64,000 nt of DNA. Source: Pseudomonadales bacterium (GTDB lineage: Bacteria > Pseudomonadota > Gammaproteobacteria > Pseudomonadales > Ketobacteraceae). Positions 6,184 to 15,021 of the stretch are shown in pieces. Every line of letters starts with the position of its first letter. The stretch's first letter is position 1. Position numbers and translations under genes: made by a program. The notes beneath the pieces were generated by a model, which was not told the origin of the DNA, made no database searches, and was given only the letters and a program-made list of their open reading frames with translations. The stretch is from positions 50,479 to 114,478 of the forward strand of contig JAGUVW010000045.1 of assembly GCA_020062665.1 (NCBI GenBank). The letters run 5' to 3'.

Positions 6184-8178
6184 TCAGGAGGCCTGAGCGG
6201 CCCAGGCAAAGAACCGGCAGTTGCGATCCGTGCATCCGTACATGGGCTTGCCTGCGTTTTTCCCGGATTGCACGGTCTTGTAGCGAATCTTGCCTGCCTT
6301 GCAGACCGGGCAGGGATCACCATCGTGATACGGGCCGCCCGAAAAATTCGTGTTTTTCATATTCCTCGGATTTTTCGGATTTGTTTGTGTGCCACCTGTC
6401 TTATTGTTAGAGGCCTTCTTTTTTCGGGTTATCGTCGCCGCTGGCGGCGTGCTGTCCGGTGGCAATTCCCGTTTCTGCAGGGCGAGAGCGGCAATCTCAC
6501 TATCCAGCTGCTGGTTGACCGTGCTCACCAATACCAGAAAGCGATCCTTGCGCTGGGCGATCTGATCGAGTCGTTCCTCGATGTTGGCGGTATAGGACGT
6601 TTCCGCAAACGCACAGGGTTGCACCACATCATACAGCGCCATCCCCAACGGGGTCGCATGCAGCTTGCGCTTCTGCAATTCCAGATACTGCCGATCCAGC
6701 AATCCCTTGAGAATGGCCGCGTAGGTGGAAGGCCGACCGATACCGAGGGATTCCAGTTCTTTCACCAGGGAAGCCTCCGTATACCGACTGGGTGGCTTGG
6801 TCTTGCACGCCACTACCATTCCACGCGAGGCCTGAATGGATTGTCCCGGTGCCAGAACGGGTAATTGCCGGTTTTGCGGCAATCCTGCAGCGGCACGTTC
6901 ATCCTCGTTATCCTGCTCTGGTTCGTTGTCTGACTCTGGCAACAGTTTCATCCAACCGGCATAGCGCAAGGCGCGGGCACGGGCCGTGAACGTCAGGTTC
7001 TTCCCATGCAGCGAGGCCTGCAGCGCCAGCGCCTGCGTATCGTACACGGCAGGCTTCATCTGGGACGCTACCGCCCGTGTCCAGATCAGGTCATACAAGG
7101 CCTGCAGACGGACACGATCGGAATCTGCCAAGCCAATATCACGGATTGCAAAATCCACAGGACGGATCGCCTCATGGGCTTCCTGGGCACCATCCTTTGA
7201 CGCCCAGCGCGGCGGGGTGGGATTGATGTCCTGGGCAAAGCCATTGGCACTAAGCCAGCCTCTGGCAAGCTGACCTGCGTCAGCGGACAGATTGGGATTG
7301 TCAGTCCGCATGTAGGTAATCAGGCCCTGCTCATAGAGGGTCTGAGCCAGTTTCATGGCATCTGCGGGTGATAGTTTCAGTGCGACACTGGCAGCCTGTT
7401 GCAGCGACGATGTGATCAGGGGCGGGTAAGGCATCCGGTTCTGTGGTTTCGCCTCGTAGAGCGCCACCTGGACGGTCTGAACCTGAGCCACTTGCTGAGC
7501 GAAGGCGCGGTCTGTCCAATGCGTCTGTCCTTCGGGCAGCAAGGGTGAGGCATCCCATTTCGCACACCAGGGAAAGGGATTGCCAGCCTGCTCGCCAAAC
7601 AACAGATAAACATCGAAATAGTCGGTCACGACGAACGTTTGTATGGCAATTTCCCGCTTCACCACCAGCCCCAGGGCCGGGGTCTGCACCCGCCCGGCGG
7701 ACAAACCGCGACGGTTGAACACATTACCCACCACCGGTGAAACCCGGTAGCCCACCAGCCGATCCAGCACGCGCCGTGTTTCCTGCGCGGCCACCAGATC
7801 CATATTCAGTTGGCGAGGCGTGGCCAACGCCTGCTGGATAGCCGCCTTGGAGATTTCCGCGAACGTCACGCGCTGGTACTGCTTCAACCCCAGAGCGACT
7901 TTCAAATGCCAAGCGATGGCCTCACCTTCACGATCCAGATCCGTGGCCAGGTAGACCTCGTCCGCCTGATCCGCCAGGGAGCGCAGTTGGCGAACGACAT
8001 CCCGTCCCCGTTCGGTCAACACATACTGCGGGCGGAATCCGTTGTCGATGTCGATGGCCAGCTCATTCACCGGCAGGTCACGGACATGACCCACCGAGGC
8101 TTTGACTTTCCAGCAGTCACCCAGCATGGACTGGATTTTTTTCACCTTCCCCGGCGATTCCACGATCATGAGTTTCAT
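6184..8178 (-). CDS. Type IA DNA topoisomerase of the ICE
   Basis: 664 residues. Toprim domain at the N-terminus: E7 in IVESPGK and the acidic triad D80-D82-E84 in ATDLDREGEAIAWH. The catalytic tyrosine is Y289 in GLITYMRTD. A single C-terminal zinc ribbon (CPVC...C....C, about residues 630-657) ends the protein, preceded by a basic Lys/Asn-rich linker. Relaxes negatively supercoiled DNA by single-strand passage. ICEs of this family normally carry a topoisomerase next to ssb, usually named topB; sequence details here (IVESPGKVKK, SVGHVRDLP) are closer to the TopA pattern. Minus-strand operon with ssb 33 bp upstream. Likely helps element replication or transfer. Confidence 0.9.
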   Translation of the reverse strand: MKLMIVESPGKVKKIQSMLGDCWKVKASVGHVRDLPVNELAIDIDNGFRPQYVLTERGRDVVRQLRSLADQADEVYLATDLDREGEAIAWHLKVALGLKQYQRVTFAEISKAAIQQALATPRQLNMDLVAAQETRRVLDRLVGYRVSPVVGNVFNRRGLSAGRVQTPALGLVVKREIAIQTFVVTDYFDVYLLFGEQAGNPFPWCAKWDASPLLPEGQTHWTDRAFAQQVAQVQTVQVALYEAKPQNRMPYPPLITSSLQQAASVALKLSPADAMKLAQTLYEQGLITYMRTDNPNLSADAGQLARGWLSANGFAQDINPTPPRWASKDGAQEAHEAIRPVDFAIRDIGLADSDRVRLQALYDLIWTRAVASQMKPAVYDTQALALQASLHGKNLTFTARARALRYAGWMKLLPESDNEPEQDNEDERAAAGLPQNRQLPVLAPGQSIQASRGMVVACKTKPPSRYTEASLVKELESLGIGRPSTYAAILKGLLDRQYLELQKRKLHATPLGMALYDVVQPCAFAETSYTANIEERLDQIAQRKDRFLVLVSTVNQQLDSEIAALALQKRELPPDSTPPAATITRKKKASNNKTGGTQTNPKNPRNMKNTNFSGGPYHDGDPCPVCKAGKIRYKTVQSGKNAGKPMYGCTDRNCRFFAWAAQAS

Positions 8179-8211
8179 GAAGCTCTCCCGCTTTCGCTAT
8201 TCTGGGGTTGG

Positions 8212-8706
8212 TCAGGCGACACCGGCTTTTTCGGTAAGTGCCGTACCCGTGCGCTCGCCAAAGGGAATATCATTGTCGAGTTCTGGATTTGGCGTGCCTG
8301 CACCCACCGCGCTGTCCGGATCCTGTGCGTCGGATTTCGGTGAACGGGGTTTCATGCGGAAACTTTCCAATGAACGCAGATCCAGCGTCACCGTGTTGAT
8401 GTGCAGCTCCGGCTTGGAACGGGCTTCGCCGGTTTCCTTGTCAACCCAATGTCCAGCGGACAAATCGCCGACGATGTAGACTTTGTCACCTTTCTTCAGA
8501 TGACGGGCGACCAGTTCGGCCTGCTCGTCCCACAAACTGCCATCGACCCACAAACCGCGATCGTCGTAGTCATCACCGCGCTTGCGGAAGTTGAGCAGGC
8601 ACAGACGCAATTCTGCGACGGCACGCGCCTCGTTGTCCTTGCGCCCTGGTACAAATTTAAGTTTGGGGTTTTCGCCCAGTCGGGCAAAGCCATGGATGTC
8701 AGTCAT
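8212..8706 (-). CDS. ssb: Single-stranded DNA-binding protein
   Basis: 164 residues from ATG 8706, with GGAG about 6 bases upstream; an earlier ATG at 8748 lacks a ribosome site. The N-terminal OB-fold region contains VAELRLCLLNFRKRG, LWVDGSLWDEQAELVARHLKKGDKVYIVGDLSAG, typical of ICE-type SSBs. The conserved acidic tip (LDNDIPF) is present but is followed by about 14 more residues, so the motif is not at the very end as in chromosomal SSB. Coats single-stranded DNA during replication and conjugative transfer. Same operon as the topoisomerase. Confidence 0.85.
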   Translation of the reverse strand: MTDIHGFARLGENPKLKFVPGRKDNEARAVAELRLCLLNFRKRGDDYDDRGLWVDGSLWDEQAELVARHLKKGDKVYIVGDLSAGHWVDKETGEARSKPELHINTVTLDLRSLESFRMKPRSPKSDAQDPDSAVGAGTPNPELDNDIPFGERTGTALTEKAGVA

Positions 8707-8748
8707 GTGCAGCTCCAGTATCAGTTGTGTGCGATGTCGCAGCATCAC

Positions 8749-9185
8749 TAGACCACAACGTCAACGGGCTGTCGTGCGAAATGCCTAGATTGGTTTGAGT
8801 TTCAAAAAATGATCAGCGGAATCGGAGAAATCTGATAGCCAAAGCAGCCATACCACTACCCTCAAAAATAAGAGGGTTCCCATAGCCAAGTGCTGGCAAG
8901 CCAATTGAAACCAGCCCGCTCTGCCACTTCCCTTTAACGTACTCATAAAACATTTTCGCCTCTCCATCTGTCCTAAAACCGCAATCCATGATTGGCATCA
9001 ATCACCAATTGTTCCAACCCAAAATTTCGATCGGATCAAGGTTTGATCTGGAATTTGTTGTCTCCGGATTCAAGATTCCGACACGCCTTTCTCGGCAAAT
9101 ACGGCTGTCAGTCGCTGCACCAGATCCCTATCGATCCGAACATGGCGGGTTACGATCATCTGCACATGCACCGGCCATTGCTCGA
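8749..9185. other. 437 bp without a convincing gene
   Basis: A minus-strand frame at 8813-9001 (62 residues, MDCGFRTDGEAKMFYEYV...) has some protein character and could be a small gene or a 3' fragment, but it lacks a clear ribosome site. The plus frames (8988-9191, 8992-9294) run into the antisense of the DUF3158 gene. The stretch interrupts the otherwise tight DUF3158-ssb spacing, so it may be an old insertion. Confidence 0.35.
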
Positions 9186-9827
9186 TCATGACGCTGCCTC
9201 AGCTTCGTTCCAAGACCCCAACGACCCCCTGGTTTCATGTGAGACCAACCCCCGCCAGGCGGCCAATCCATCCAGCTGCTCCAGGCACTCCTGACCGGTC
9301 GAAGACACCCACTGCTGCAGTGTCGCCAGATAATTCAGCGTCACGCGCCAGGCTTCCACCTCCAGCAGCGCGGCCAGCACCGGAGACGGCAACCGCTCCA
9401 GCATCGCTTGGCAATCCTCCCGCTCCCGATCGAACAGCGCCACTACCACCTGATTGCCTGCCTCATTCGGCATCCGCCAGACCAACTGGGGCGCCTTCCC
9501 GCGGGGTTTCATCCGCTTCAGGTTCGCCACCCTGGGCTCCGCCAGCAGCGTCTCATAAGTCTGCACCAGTGCCTCGAATTGCGCCTCAACCCAGTCCGCC
9601 GACTCCACCTGCTCCAGCCACCAGCGGCGAATGACAGTTTCTCTGCACCCTGCTACACCATCGCCCCCCTTATCCCTTAAAAGGCCTTTTAAAAGGTAGG
9701 TCTGTCTTCTGAGGAAGGTCTGACAAAAAAAGTGACTCTGTCTTTCAGATCGACAGGGCCCGGAAACCTCCATAACCCCGGCAACCTCATCCGCGCGACC
9801 GCCAATTTCACTCGACACCTCACTCAC
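9186..9827 (-). CDS. DUF3158-family ICE protein
   Basis: 213 residues, overlapping the 3' end of the upstream PFL_4669 gene by 8 bp. Pattern in the central part: FLRRQTYLLKGLLRDKGG, WLEQVESADWVEAQFEALVQTYETLLAE, RMKPRGKAPQLVWR. Assignment follows its position (DUF1845-DUF3158-ssb is the standard order in PFGI-1-type ICEs) and the helical arrangement. Biochemical role unknown; it travels with replication and maintenance genes. Confidence 0.65.
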   Translation of the reverse strand: MSEVSSEIGGRADEVAGVMEVSGPCRSERQSHFFCQTFLRRQTYLLKGLLRDKGGDGVAGCRETVIRRWWLEQVESADWVEAQFEALVQTYETLLAEPRVANLKRMKPRGKAPQLVWRMPNEAGNQVVVALFDREREDCQAMLERLPSPVLAALLEVEAWRVTLNYLATLQQWVSSTGQECLEQLDGLAAWRGLVSHETRGSLGSWNEAEAAS

Positions 9828-10773
9828 CGCCTGCTCCTGCCCGCTTGGTGGGTTTGACTGCCTCTGTTTCCCTCGCCTCGGGTGCTGCTTCAGACTCCTT
9901 CACCCGGATAGGCGTTGCCACAGTTTCCCTCGCTGACGGCCCTACGCTGCCTACCCACTTCTGGTTCAGCGCCTTCAGGGATTGGGCCAGCATCGAGTCA
10001 TCGCTGTCTCCCGCACTGGCATCGTCACCGGCAAACACCAGCGACCGGCTGGGATTCGGCCCCAGCTTGGGTCGGCGAAGCCCCTGAAGAATATCTGCAG
10101 GCAGTTGGCCCAGTTTCTCCAATGCCGCCCGTGCCCGTGCATTGTTGGCAGCGAAATCATCCCGCGCGGCACCACTGGCCCGGAAACGTGATAACTCGAA
10201 CAAGTGCCGCATCGGTGTCACCGTCTGCGACAGAATCCGTTGCCAATCCTGCGCGGTCACCAACCCGAAATGACGTGCCGCCAATGCTTTCAGGATCACC
10301 CGATCCGTCATGCCCAAAAGCTGTACGGCCACTGCCGCATGCACTGCCCGAAAGCCGATGGGCACATCCACCGGACGCACACTGGACTGCGCTTCCGCCC
10401 GGATACCTGCATCCTCCATGGACGTCAGCAACTCATCCATCAACGCCATCAGTTCCTTCAACTGAACCTTCACCCGGTCGATCTGTTCCTCGACCTGAAT
10501 CAGACGGGCATCGGCATAGGGGTCATCCGCCATCGCACACGTCCACAACGAATTGAGATTGCTGGCAAACAATGTAAAACACTGTTCGCGCCCGCCACCG
10601 GGCCGAGTGTCCTGACGCCCAAAGAACAACTGATGCCCGATGAACGTATGCAAACGGATGGTCGCCTTGGGCTGCACCGGCCCAGGCCGTTCCTGCTCGG
10701 CAAGCCGTGGAAGATCCTCGGCGCCGCCGCGCTGCCGAATCATGGCAGCAGTGTCCTTATCTGATTTCGCCAT
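9820..10773 (-). CDS. PFL_4669/DUF1845-family ICE protein (TIGR03761)
   Basis: 317 residues from ATG 10773, with GAGGA 7 bases upstream. Family features: IRLHTFIGHQLFFGRQ, DDPYADARLIQVEEQIDRVKVQLKELM, VPIGFRAVHAAVAVQLLGMTDRVI, RFRASGAARDDFAANNARARAALEKLGQLPADIL. Almost universal in SPI-7/PFGI-1 ICEs, between the STY4528-like gene and DUF3158. Function not established. The C-terminal about 80 residues are a low-complexity A/E/T-rich tail. Translationally coupled to the following gene by an 8-bp overlap. Confidence 0.85.
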   Translation of the reverse strand: MAKSDKDTAAMIRQRGGAEDLPRLAEQERPGPVQPKATIRLHTFIGHQLFFGRQDTRPGGGREQCFTLFASNLNSLWTCAMADDPYADARLIQVEEQIDRVKVQLKELMALMDELLTSMEDAGIRAEAQSSVRPVDVPIGFRAVHAAVAVQLLGMTDRVILKALAARHFGLVTAQDWQRILSQTVTPMRHLFELSRFRASGAARDDFAANNARARAALEKLGQLPADILQGLRRPKLGPNPSRSLVFAGDDASAGDSDDSMLAQSLKALNQKWVGSVGPSARETVATPIRVKESEAAPEARETEAVKPTKRAGAGGE

Positions 10774-10901
10774 AAAAAAATCCTCGTGAAAGTCTGTGAT
10801 TGACGGTTGATCAGTGATGCCGGGCCTACGGTAAACAAACTGCCTCAGCCTCCACCACCGAAATGCCCCAATCGGTTACGTGTCCAATTCGTGATCATCT
10901 C

Positions 10902-10923
10902 TGGGTGAAGACATTGTCATCAG
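10902..10923 (+). repeat. 22-bp direct repeat, copy 1
   Basis: TGGGTGAAGACATTGTCATC plus AG; an identical copy starts 48 bp further on (10950). The pair fills the 218-bp gap between the STY4528-like and PFL_4669 genes. Repeats of this length about 50 bp apart resemble the multiple terminal repeats of IS21-type elements, so a solo IS end is possible; regulatory sites are the alternative. Confidence 0.6.
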
Positions 10924-10949
10924 TCCATCGGTGCCAGTTTCTACCGGTT

Positions 10950-10971
10950 TGGGTGAAGACATTGTCATCAG
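10950..10971 (+). repeat. 22-bp direct repeat, copy 2
   Basis: Identical to 10902-10923. This copy lies between GTGCCAG (10931-10937) and CTGGCAC (10971-10977), which form an inverted pair around it. Confidence 0.6.
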
Positions 10972-10991
10972 CTGGCACACGCTACCTCGCC

Positions 10992-12422
10992 TCATTTCCG
11001 CCACCCCATCTGCTGCTTGAGCTGGCCCAAGCGCTCGATGACCAGGTCTTTGTCCTCCTGGCTCATCGGCTTGACGTCGGCCTTGTCCTCGGGTTTCGGT
11101 TGGGTGGGGTTCGCTTGATGCGGATGTCGGGTACCCCAGGAGCTGGCGGCCAGTTCACCCTTGGCATGCAGGGCTGCGATCTGGCACAGGTAACCCACGG
11201 GATTGGGTACCGCTGGCGCTTCGCCACGGTTAGCAGCCCGCAGGCGATCAATCAGGTAATTCAGCAGGTACTGGGCATTGGCCTGGTCATGGGAACACAG
11301 GGCAGGCAGCATCAGGTTGCGTTCTGCAGGCTTGATCTGCGCTGGCCAGCGCAGGTGTTCCACCCAGTCGGGATAGGCCTCCAGTGGCTTGAAGTGAGGC
11401 CGGGTTTGACGATGCTGCGGTGTTTGCCGGGTTTCAGCGGGGCTGATCGGCGCGTCGGTGTTTTCTGCAGCCTCGCGCGCGGAATCTTGGTTTGTATGTT
11501 TTGTAGTAGTAGTTTTATTTATATTTTTATTATTTAAATAATTAATACTACCGCGCGCATGCGCGTAAATACCGGGCGCGCGCGAGGCGGAAAAATTTTC
11601 CGTGTGGGGAGAATTTTCTTCCGCAGGGGGAAATTTTTCTTCCGGTGTGGGGAAATTTGCCCCATTGTGGATAACTTTGGTTTGTCCTATGGGTAAATTT
11701 GCCCCATGTTCAATATTTGATCTGTTTTGTGGGCTGGTGGCATAGAACCCCAGGTATACAGACGAATCGCCGACGGTTTGGTTAGACCTGGATTCTGTCG
11801 TGAGCGATGGACTGGCTTCATGGAGGGCTGACATGCGACGGGCGATTTGCTCCAATGGTGCAACAGGCTGGCAGTAGTCCAGTCCGTTCGCCGTGTGTTG
11901 CTGAAGCGTTCGCAGGACACTTGTGCCGACTTCGCGCAGCCGTTTGATGTCACTCCGGCCACACTCCTGAATAAAGGCCATGTAGTCCGGATCCAGCAGC
12001 AATGTATCCGCCAGGGCCAGGGGCTCATCGTGCAATGCCCAGATGATGCCGCGTCCGTGGATCTTGGCACACTGGGTGATCCAGCGATTGGCCCGCAGGG
12101 CGTAGAGATAGCGACGCAGGGTTTTGCGATCCACACAGCAGTGGTGGGCCAGTTGCTGTTGGGTCAGCAGGCTGGCCGGTCTGGCAGGATCGGTGATGCA
12201 GATACGCATGATCTGCCAGACGCAGCGTTCCTCCAGCCGGAGTCCCTGATCGAGGATCAGCAGGCGGGGGATCGAGTCATGGACGGTGCCGAGATAGACC
12301 AGTCCCAACTGGTCGTCACCTGCCCCCTGTTGGGATGAGGGCAGGCTGGCGATGAGGTTATTGACCAGATGTTTCAGGGCATGCCCCCGGCTCTGCGCCG
12401 GGGAATTGCCAGATGGTGTCAT
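10992..12422 (-). CDS. STY4528-family replication-type protein
   Basis: 476 residues, starting in a 4-bp ATGA overlap with the DUF2857 gene upstream. N-terminal part (about residues 40-165): LGLVYLGTVHDSIPRLLILDQGL then a winged-helix-like segment LLTQQQLAHHCCVDRKTLRRYLYALRANRWI. The middle (about 225-325) is low-complexity with AT-rich coding (poly N/K/T), and the C-terminus (about 330-470) contains YPDWVEHLRWPAQIKPAERNLMLPAL. Annotated in SPI-7-like islands as a replication protein. DNA binding is inferred from the HTH. Part of the parA-to-topoisomerase operon. Confidence 0.8.
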   Translation of the reverse strand: MTPSGNSPAQSRGHALKHLVNNLIASLPSSQQGAGDDQLGLVYLGTVHDSIPRLLILDQGLRLEERCVWQIMRICITDPARPASLLTQQQLAHHCCVDRKTLRRYLYALRANRWITQCAKIHGRGIIWALHDEPLALADTLLLDPDYMAFIQECGRSDIKRLREVGTSVLRTLQQHTANGLDYCQPVAPLEQIARRMSALHEASPSLTTESRSNQTVGDSSVYLGFYATSPQNRSNIEHGANLPIGQTKVIHNGANFPTPEEKFPPAEENSPHTENFSASRAPGIYAHARGSINYLNNKNINKTTTTKHTNQDSAREAAENTDAPISPAETRQTPQHRQTRPHFKPLEAYPDWVEHLRWPAQIKPAERNLMLPALCSHDQANAQYLLNYLIDRLRAANRGEAPAVPNPVGYLCQIAALHAKGELAASSWGTRHPHQANPTQPKPEDKADVKPMSQEDKDLVIERLGQLKQQMGWRK

Positions 12423-13162
12423 GCAGTGGCTCCTGCCGGTGCGGCATCCGGCTTATTGTTTTTGTTGTTTGGGTCGTCCTGGTTGGCGGGCGCAGCACTG
12501 GCAAAGGGAATGGGCCGCTCGCCCGGCATGGGGATGTCGTATTTGCGGTAGCTGGCGTGCAGGCGGCGGATGCTGATACCGGTGGCGCGGGCCACCGCGA
12601 TCCAGTGCTCCATGGGCGGCAGATGCCGGTGCTGTTTCCAGGCGGCATCGGTGATTTTCATTTCCTCGATGCTCAGTAAGGTGCTGCGGTGTGCCCCCTG
12701 GCCTTTGCCTACCAGTTGCAACGCTTCCAGACGGGATTGGACTTCATAGGCGGAAAAGCCGGTTAACTGCATGACCAGGGACACGGTGGCGCCCAGTTGC
12801 AGCATCTCGTCTACCTGATTCTGGATCGCCAACTGTTTCACCTGGTGATCCAGCAGGCGCTCGATCTGGGTGGCGTCACCCTCGAACTGGGCAACCGGCG
12901 ACCGGAATTGCCCGAGCCGATCCAGCACGATGCCGGGGGAGGTGGCCAGGCGCCGTGCCAGGGGGATGGGCAGCCCAAGCGCCTCAATCAACGTCAGCTG
13001 CTGTTCCTCCCAGGCCTGCACGATGGCACGCAGATATGCCCGGTTGAGCTGGGCGACGATGGCGCAGGGTTTCAGGGCGGGCCGGGCTTGCTGTTCCAAC
13101 CCGTTCTGGGGTGCGTCCTTGCCTGGGCCGTTGTCCGTGGTGCCGGTGTTGTCGAGATCCAT
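12419..13162 (-). CDS. DUF2857-domain ICE protein
   Basis: 247 residues. The region from about 30 to 125 (LNRAYLRAIVQAWEEQQLTLIEALGLPIPLARRL...QLAIQNQVDEMLQLGATVSLVMQLTGFSAYEVQSRL) matches the DUF2857 pattern found between parB and the STY4528-like gene in this ICE family. The last about 40 residues are a P/A/N-rich tail. Overlaps the next gene by ATGA, giving translational coupling. Sequence suggests helix-turn-helix-like segments (GATVSLVMQLTGFSAYEVQSRLEALQ), so a DNA-binding or regulatory role is plausible but unproven. Confidence 0.8.
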   Translation of the reverse strand: MDLDNTGTTDNGPGKDAPQNGLEQQARPALKPCAIVAQLNRAYLRAIVQAWEEQQLTLIEALGLPIPLARRLATSPGIVLDRLGQFRSPVAQFEGDATQIERLLDHQVKQLAIQNQVDEMLQLGATVSLVMQLTGFSAYEVQSRLEALQLVGKGQGAHRSTLLSIEEMKITDAAWKQHRHLPPMEHWIAVARATGISIRRLHASYRKYDIPMPGERPIPFASAAPANQDDPNNKNNKPDAAPAGATA

Positions 13163-13185
13163 GTAGTGCTCCTTGCTGATTAGCG

Positions 13186-15021
13186 TTATGGGTGTTGTGG
13201 CTGAGGGGTGATAGGCCCCAGGGGATTGAGGGTGGGATCGGCCTGCTGGCGCCGCACGAGCAGGAAGTCGTAGGCGGCCGCCTGCAGGCTGTGGAGGGCC
13301 TGATCCAGCCAGGTATGGACAGGATCGGCAAATACGAGAGGCGAGACGGCGTACAGGTGGAGTAATTGACCCACTTGAAACTCGGGGTACTCGGGCTCGA
13401 CCCGGAGGCTGACGATCACCCTCTCGATCAGCGTCTGCATGCTTGGCTGGTCACCTTCGAGGATGGTGGGGCCATACAAAATCTGGGCAATGCGCAGCCA
13501 TACAAAGTCGAATATATGGTTGCCCGTAAAGCGGTGGTGGTGAGGTGCCCGCAGATGAAGTTGCCGGTTGGTGGCGAACAGGTAGGTGAGCTGTCCGGGC
13601 GGATCGTTCGGTTCCGGTACGGAGGGAATCGAGAAATAGCCCAGAATGGTGTTGGCCCAGGCGACGACCGGTTTGGTAGCCCGGAACAATGTGTCGTGGT
13701 CGCGGGCCGTTTGCCAGGTAGCCAGTTCATCTTGAACCTGATGATAGAGGGCTTCATAGCCGCCGATGGGCCCTGCATCGAACTGAAAATGCTTGGGCAA
13801 CAGGGACACCTCGGTATGGCTGGAGAGGGTGGGCATGGCTGCGGGTGTTCGTGCAGGCGTGGTGCTGGTGGCAGCTGTCGCGCGAGACGGCGCGGGCTGC
13901 CGGGATACCGCGGGTGCTGCCTGTTCCCGATGGACTTCGGAACGGGTGGACGTTGTCAGTGGGGCCTGGTTGTCGTTATCCTCGTCTTCGCCCGATTCCT
14001 CCGGGCCGTTGGTGTAACCGGTAAAGGCCGGTGCTGATGACGGCGGGGTAGCCAACGATCCCCCGGCCCGTTGCGGCGGATCCGGTGCATAGCCCGGCCC
14101 GCTGCTCAGTTCCGACATGGCGGTGCGATCCGGCTGATGCAGGGCCAGATCCACCAGGGCACTCAGATGCTGGGGTGATACGCCCAGGAGAGCACCGGCG
14201 CTATTCTCAAAGTATGCCTGTACCCCGTGCAGATCGAAGGGTAGATCCGGGTCATCGTGGTCATGCTGGACAAGGGCTTCGCCCCAGAGGGTCTCGAACT
14301 GCTCCAGATTCTCGCTGTGCTGTTGCCAGACGTCGCGGCTGACTTTTTCGTGCTTGCGGATTTTTTCGACGACGGGACGGCCAGCGCCTGCCTCCAGTAT
14401 CAGGGGGATAAACTGGTACAGGTGGAGAGCGTACTGGTATTTACTGATTAGAGCCTGATGGAGCGAAAACCCATCCTTGTTGATCAACTCACAGGCCTCC
14501 CGCGTGCTCAGTTCCCGGCCTTCCACATCCTCGTGGATCTGCTTCAGGTCGCAGTAGAATTTGGCGGCCTCTATAAAGGACATCTGTCCCCGTTTCAGGT
14601 TTTCGATGCCGTGGCCGATGAACAGATCCAGTTCGTCCTTGTAGGGCTCGACTACCACTTCCAGTTCGTAGAAGCGTTTTTCGCCGGTTTCCTCCCACAA
14701 TTCCCGCAGGATCTGATAGCGGGTGCCACCGCCTTTTTTGAGCGTGTGGTGGCGATCACCGGGGCGCAGGGTGACGACCAGGGGTTGATCCAGGCCCCGT
14801 TCCCGGATACTGGCTTTGATGTCGTTGTAGTCCGGATTGCGTGTCCAGCGCGGGTTGCGCTCATAGCGCTGGATGTCATCCAGACTAAGGCGCAACATGC
14901 TGGATTTGAGCGGGGCGGTGTCCAGCATGTCCTGCAGGAAGCTCTGGCTGGGCGGTTCTCCCATACGCTTGCGGATATTGCTGCGCAGATCAGTGACCTT
15001 CTTCTTGTCCTTCGTACTCAT
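13186..15021 (-). CDS. parB: ParB-family partition protein (PFGI-1 type)
   Basis: 611 residues. ParB/Srx-type N-terminal domain at about 40-135 (LRLSLDDIQRYERNPR... IRERGLDQPLVVTLRPGD...YQILRELWEETG), then a helical DNA-binding region (about 150-230: GQMSFIEAAKFYCDLKQIHEDVEGRELSTREACELI). The long C-terminal half includes a Pro/Ala/Thr-rich linker (about 310-385) and a second folded region (about 390-600). Larger than chromosomal ParB, as usual for this ICE family. Starts in a 4-bp overlap with parA; the pair maintains the excised element. Confidence 0.88.
   Translation of the reverse strand: MSTKDKKKVTDLRSNIRKRMGEPPSQSFLQDMLDTAPLKSSMLRLSLDDIQRYERNPRWTRNPDYNDIKASIRERGLDQPLVVTLRPGDRHHTLKKGGGTRYQILRELWEETGEKRFYELEVVVEPYKDELDLFIGHGIENLKRGQMSFIEAAKFYCDLKQIHEDVEGRELSTREACELINKDGFSLHQALISKYQYALHLYQFIPLILEAGAGRPVVEKIRKHEKVSRDVWQQHSENLEQFETLWGEALVQHDHDDPDLPFDLHGVQAYFENSAGALLGVSPQHLSALVDLALHQPDRTAMSELSSGPGYAPDPPQRAGGSLATPPSSAPAFTGYTNGPEESGEDEDNDNQAPLTTSTRSEVHREQAAPAVSRQPAPSRATAATSTTPARTPAAMPTLSSHTEVSLLPKHFQFDAGPIGGYEALYHQVQDELATWQTARDHDTLFRATKPVVAWANTILGYFSIPSVPEPNDPPGQLTYLFATNRQLHLRAPHHHRFTGNHIFDFVWLRIAQILYGPTILEGDQPSMQTLIERVIVSLRVEPEYPEFQVGQLLHLYAVSPLVFADPVHTWLDQALHSLQAAAYDFLLVRRQQADPTLNPLGPITPQPQHP

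Noticed and set aside
6178..6864. 228-codon plus-strand frame inside the topoisomerase gene
   Set aside because: Antisense to a gene with all catalytic motifs of type IA topoisomerases.
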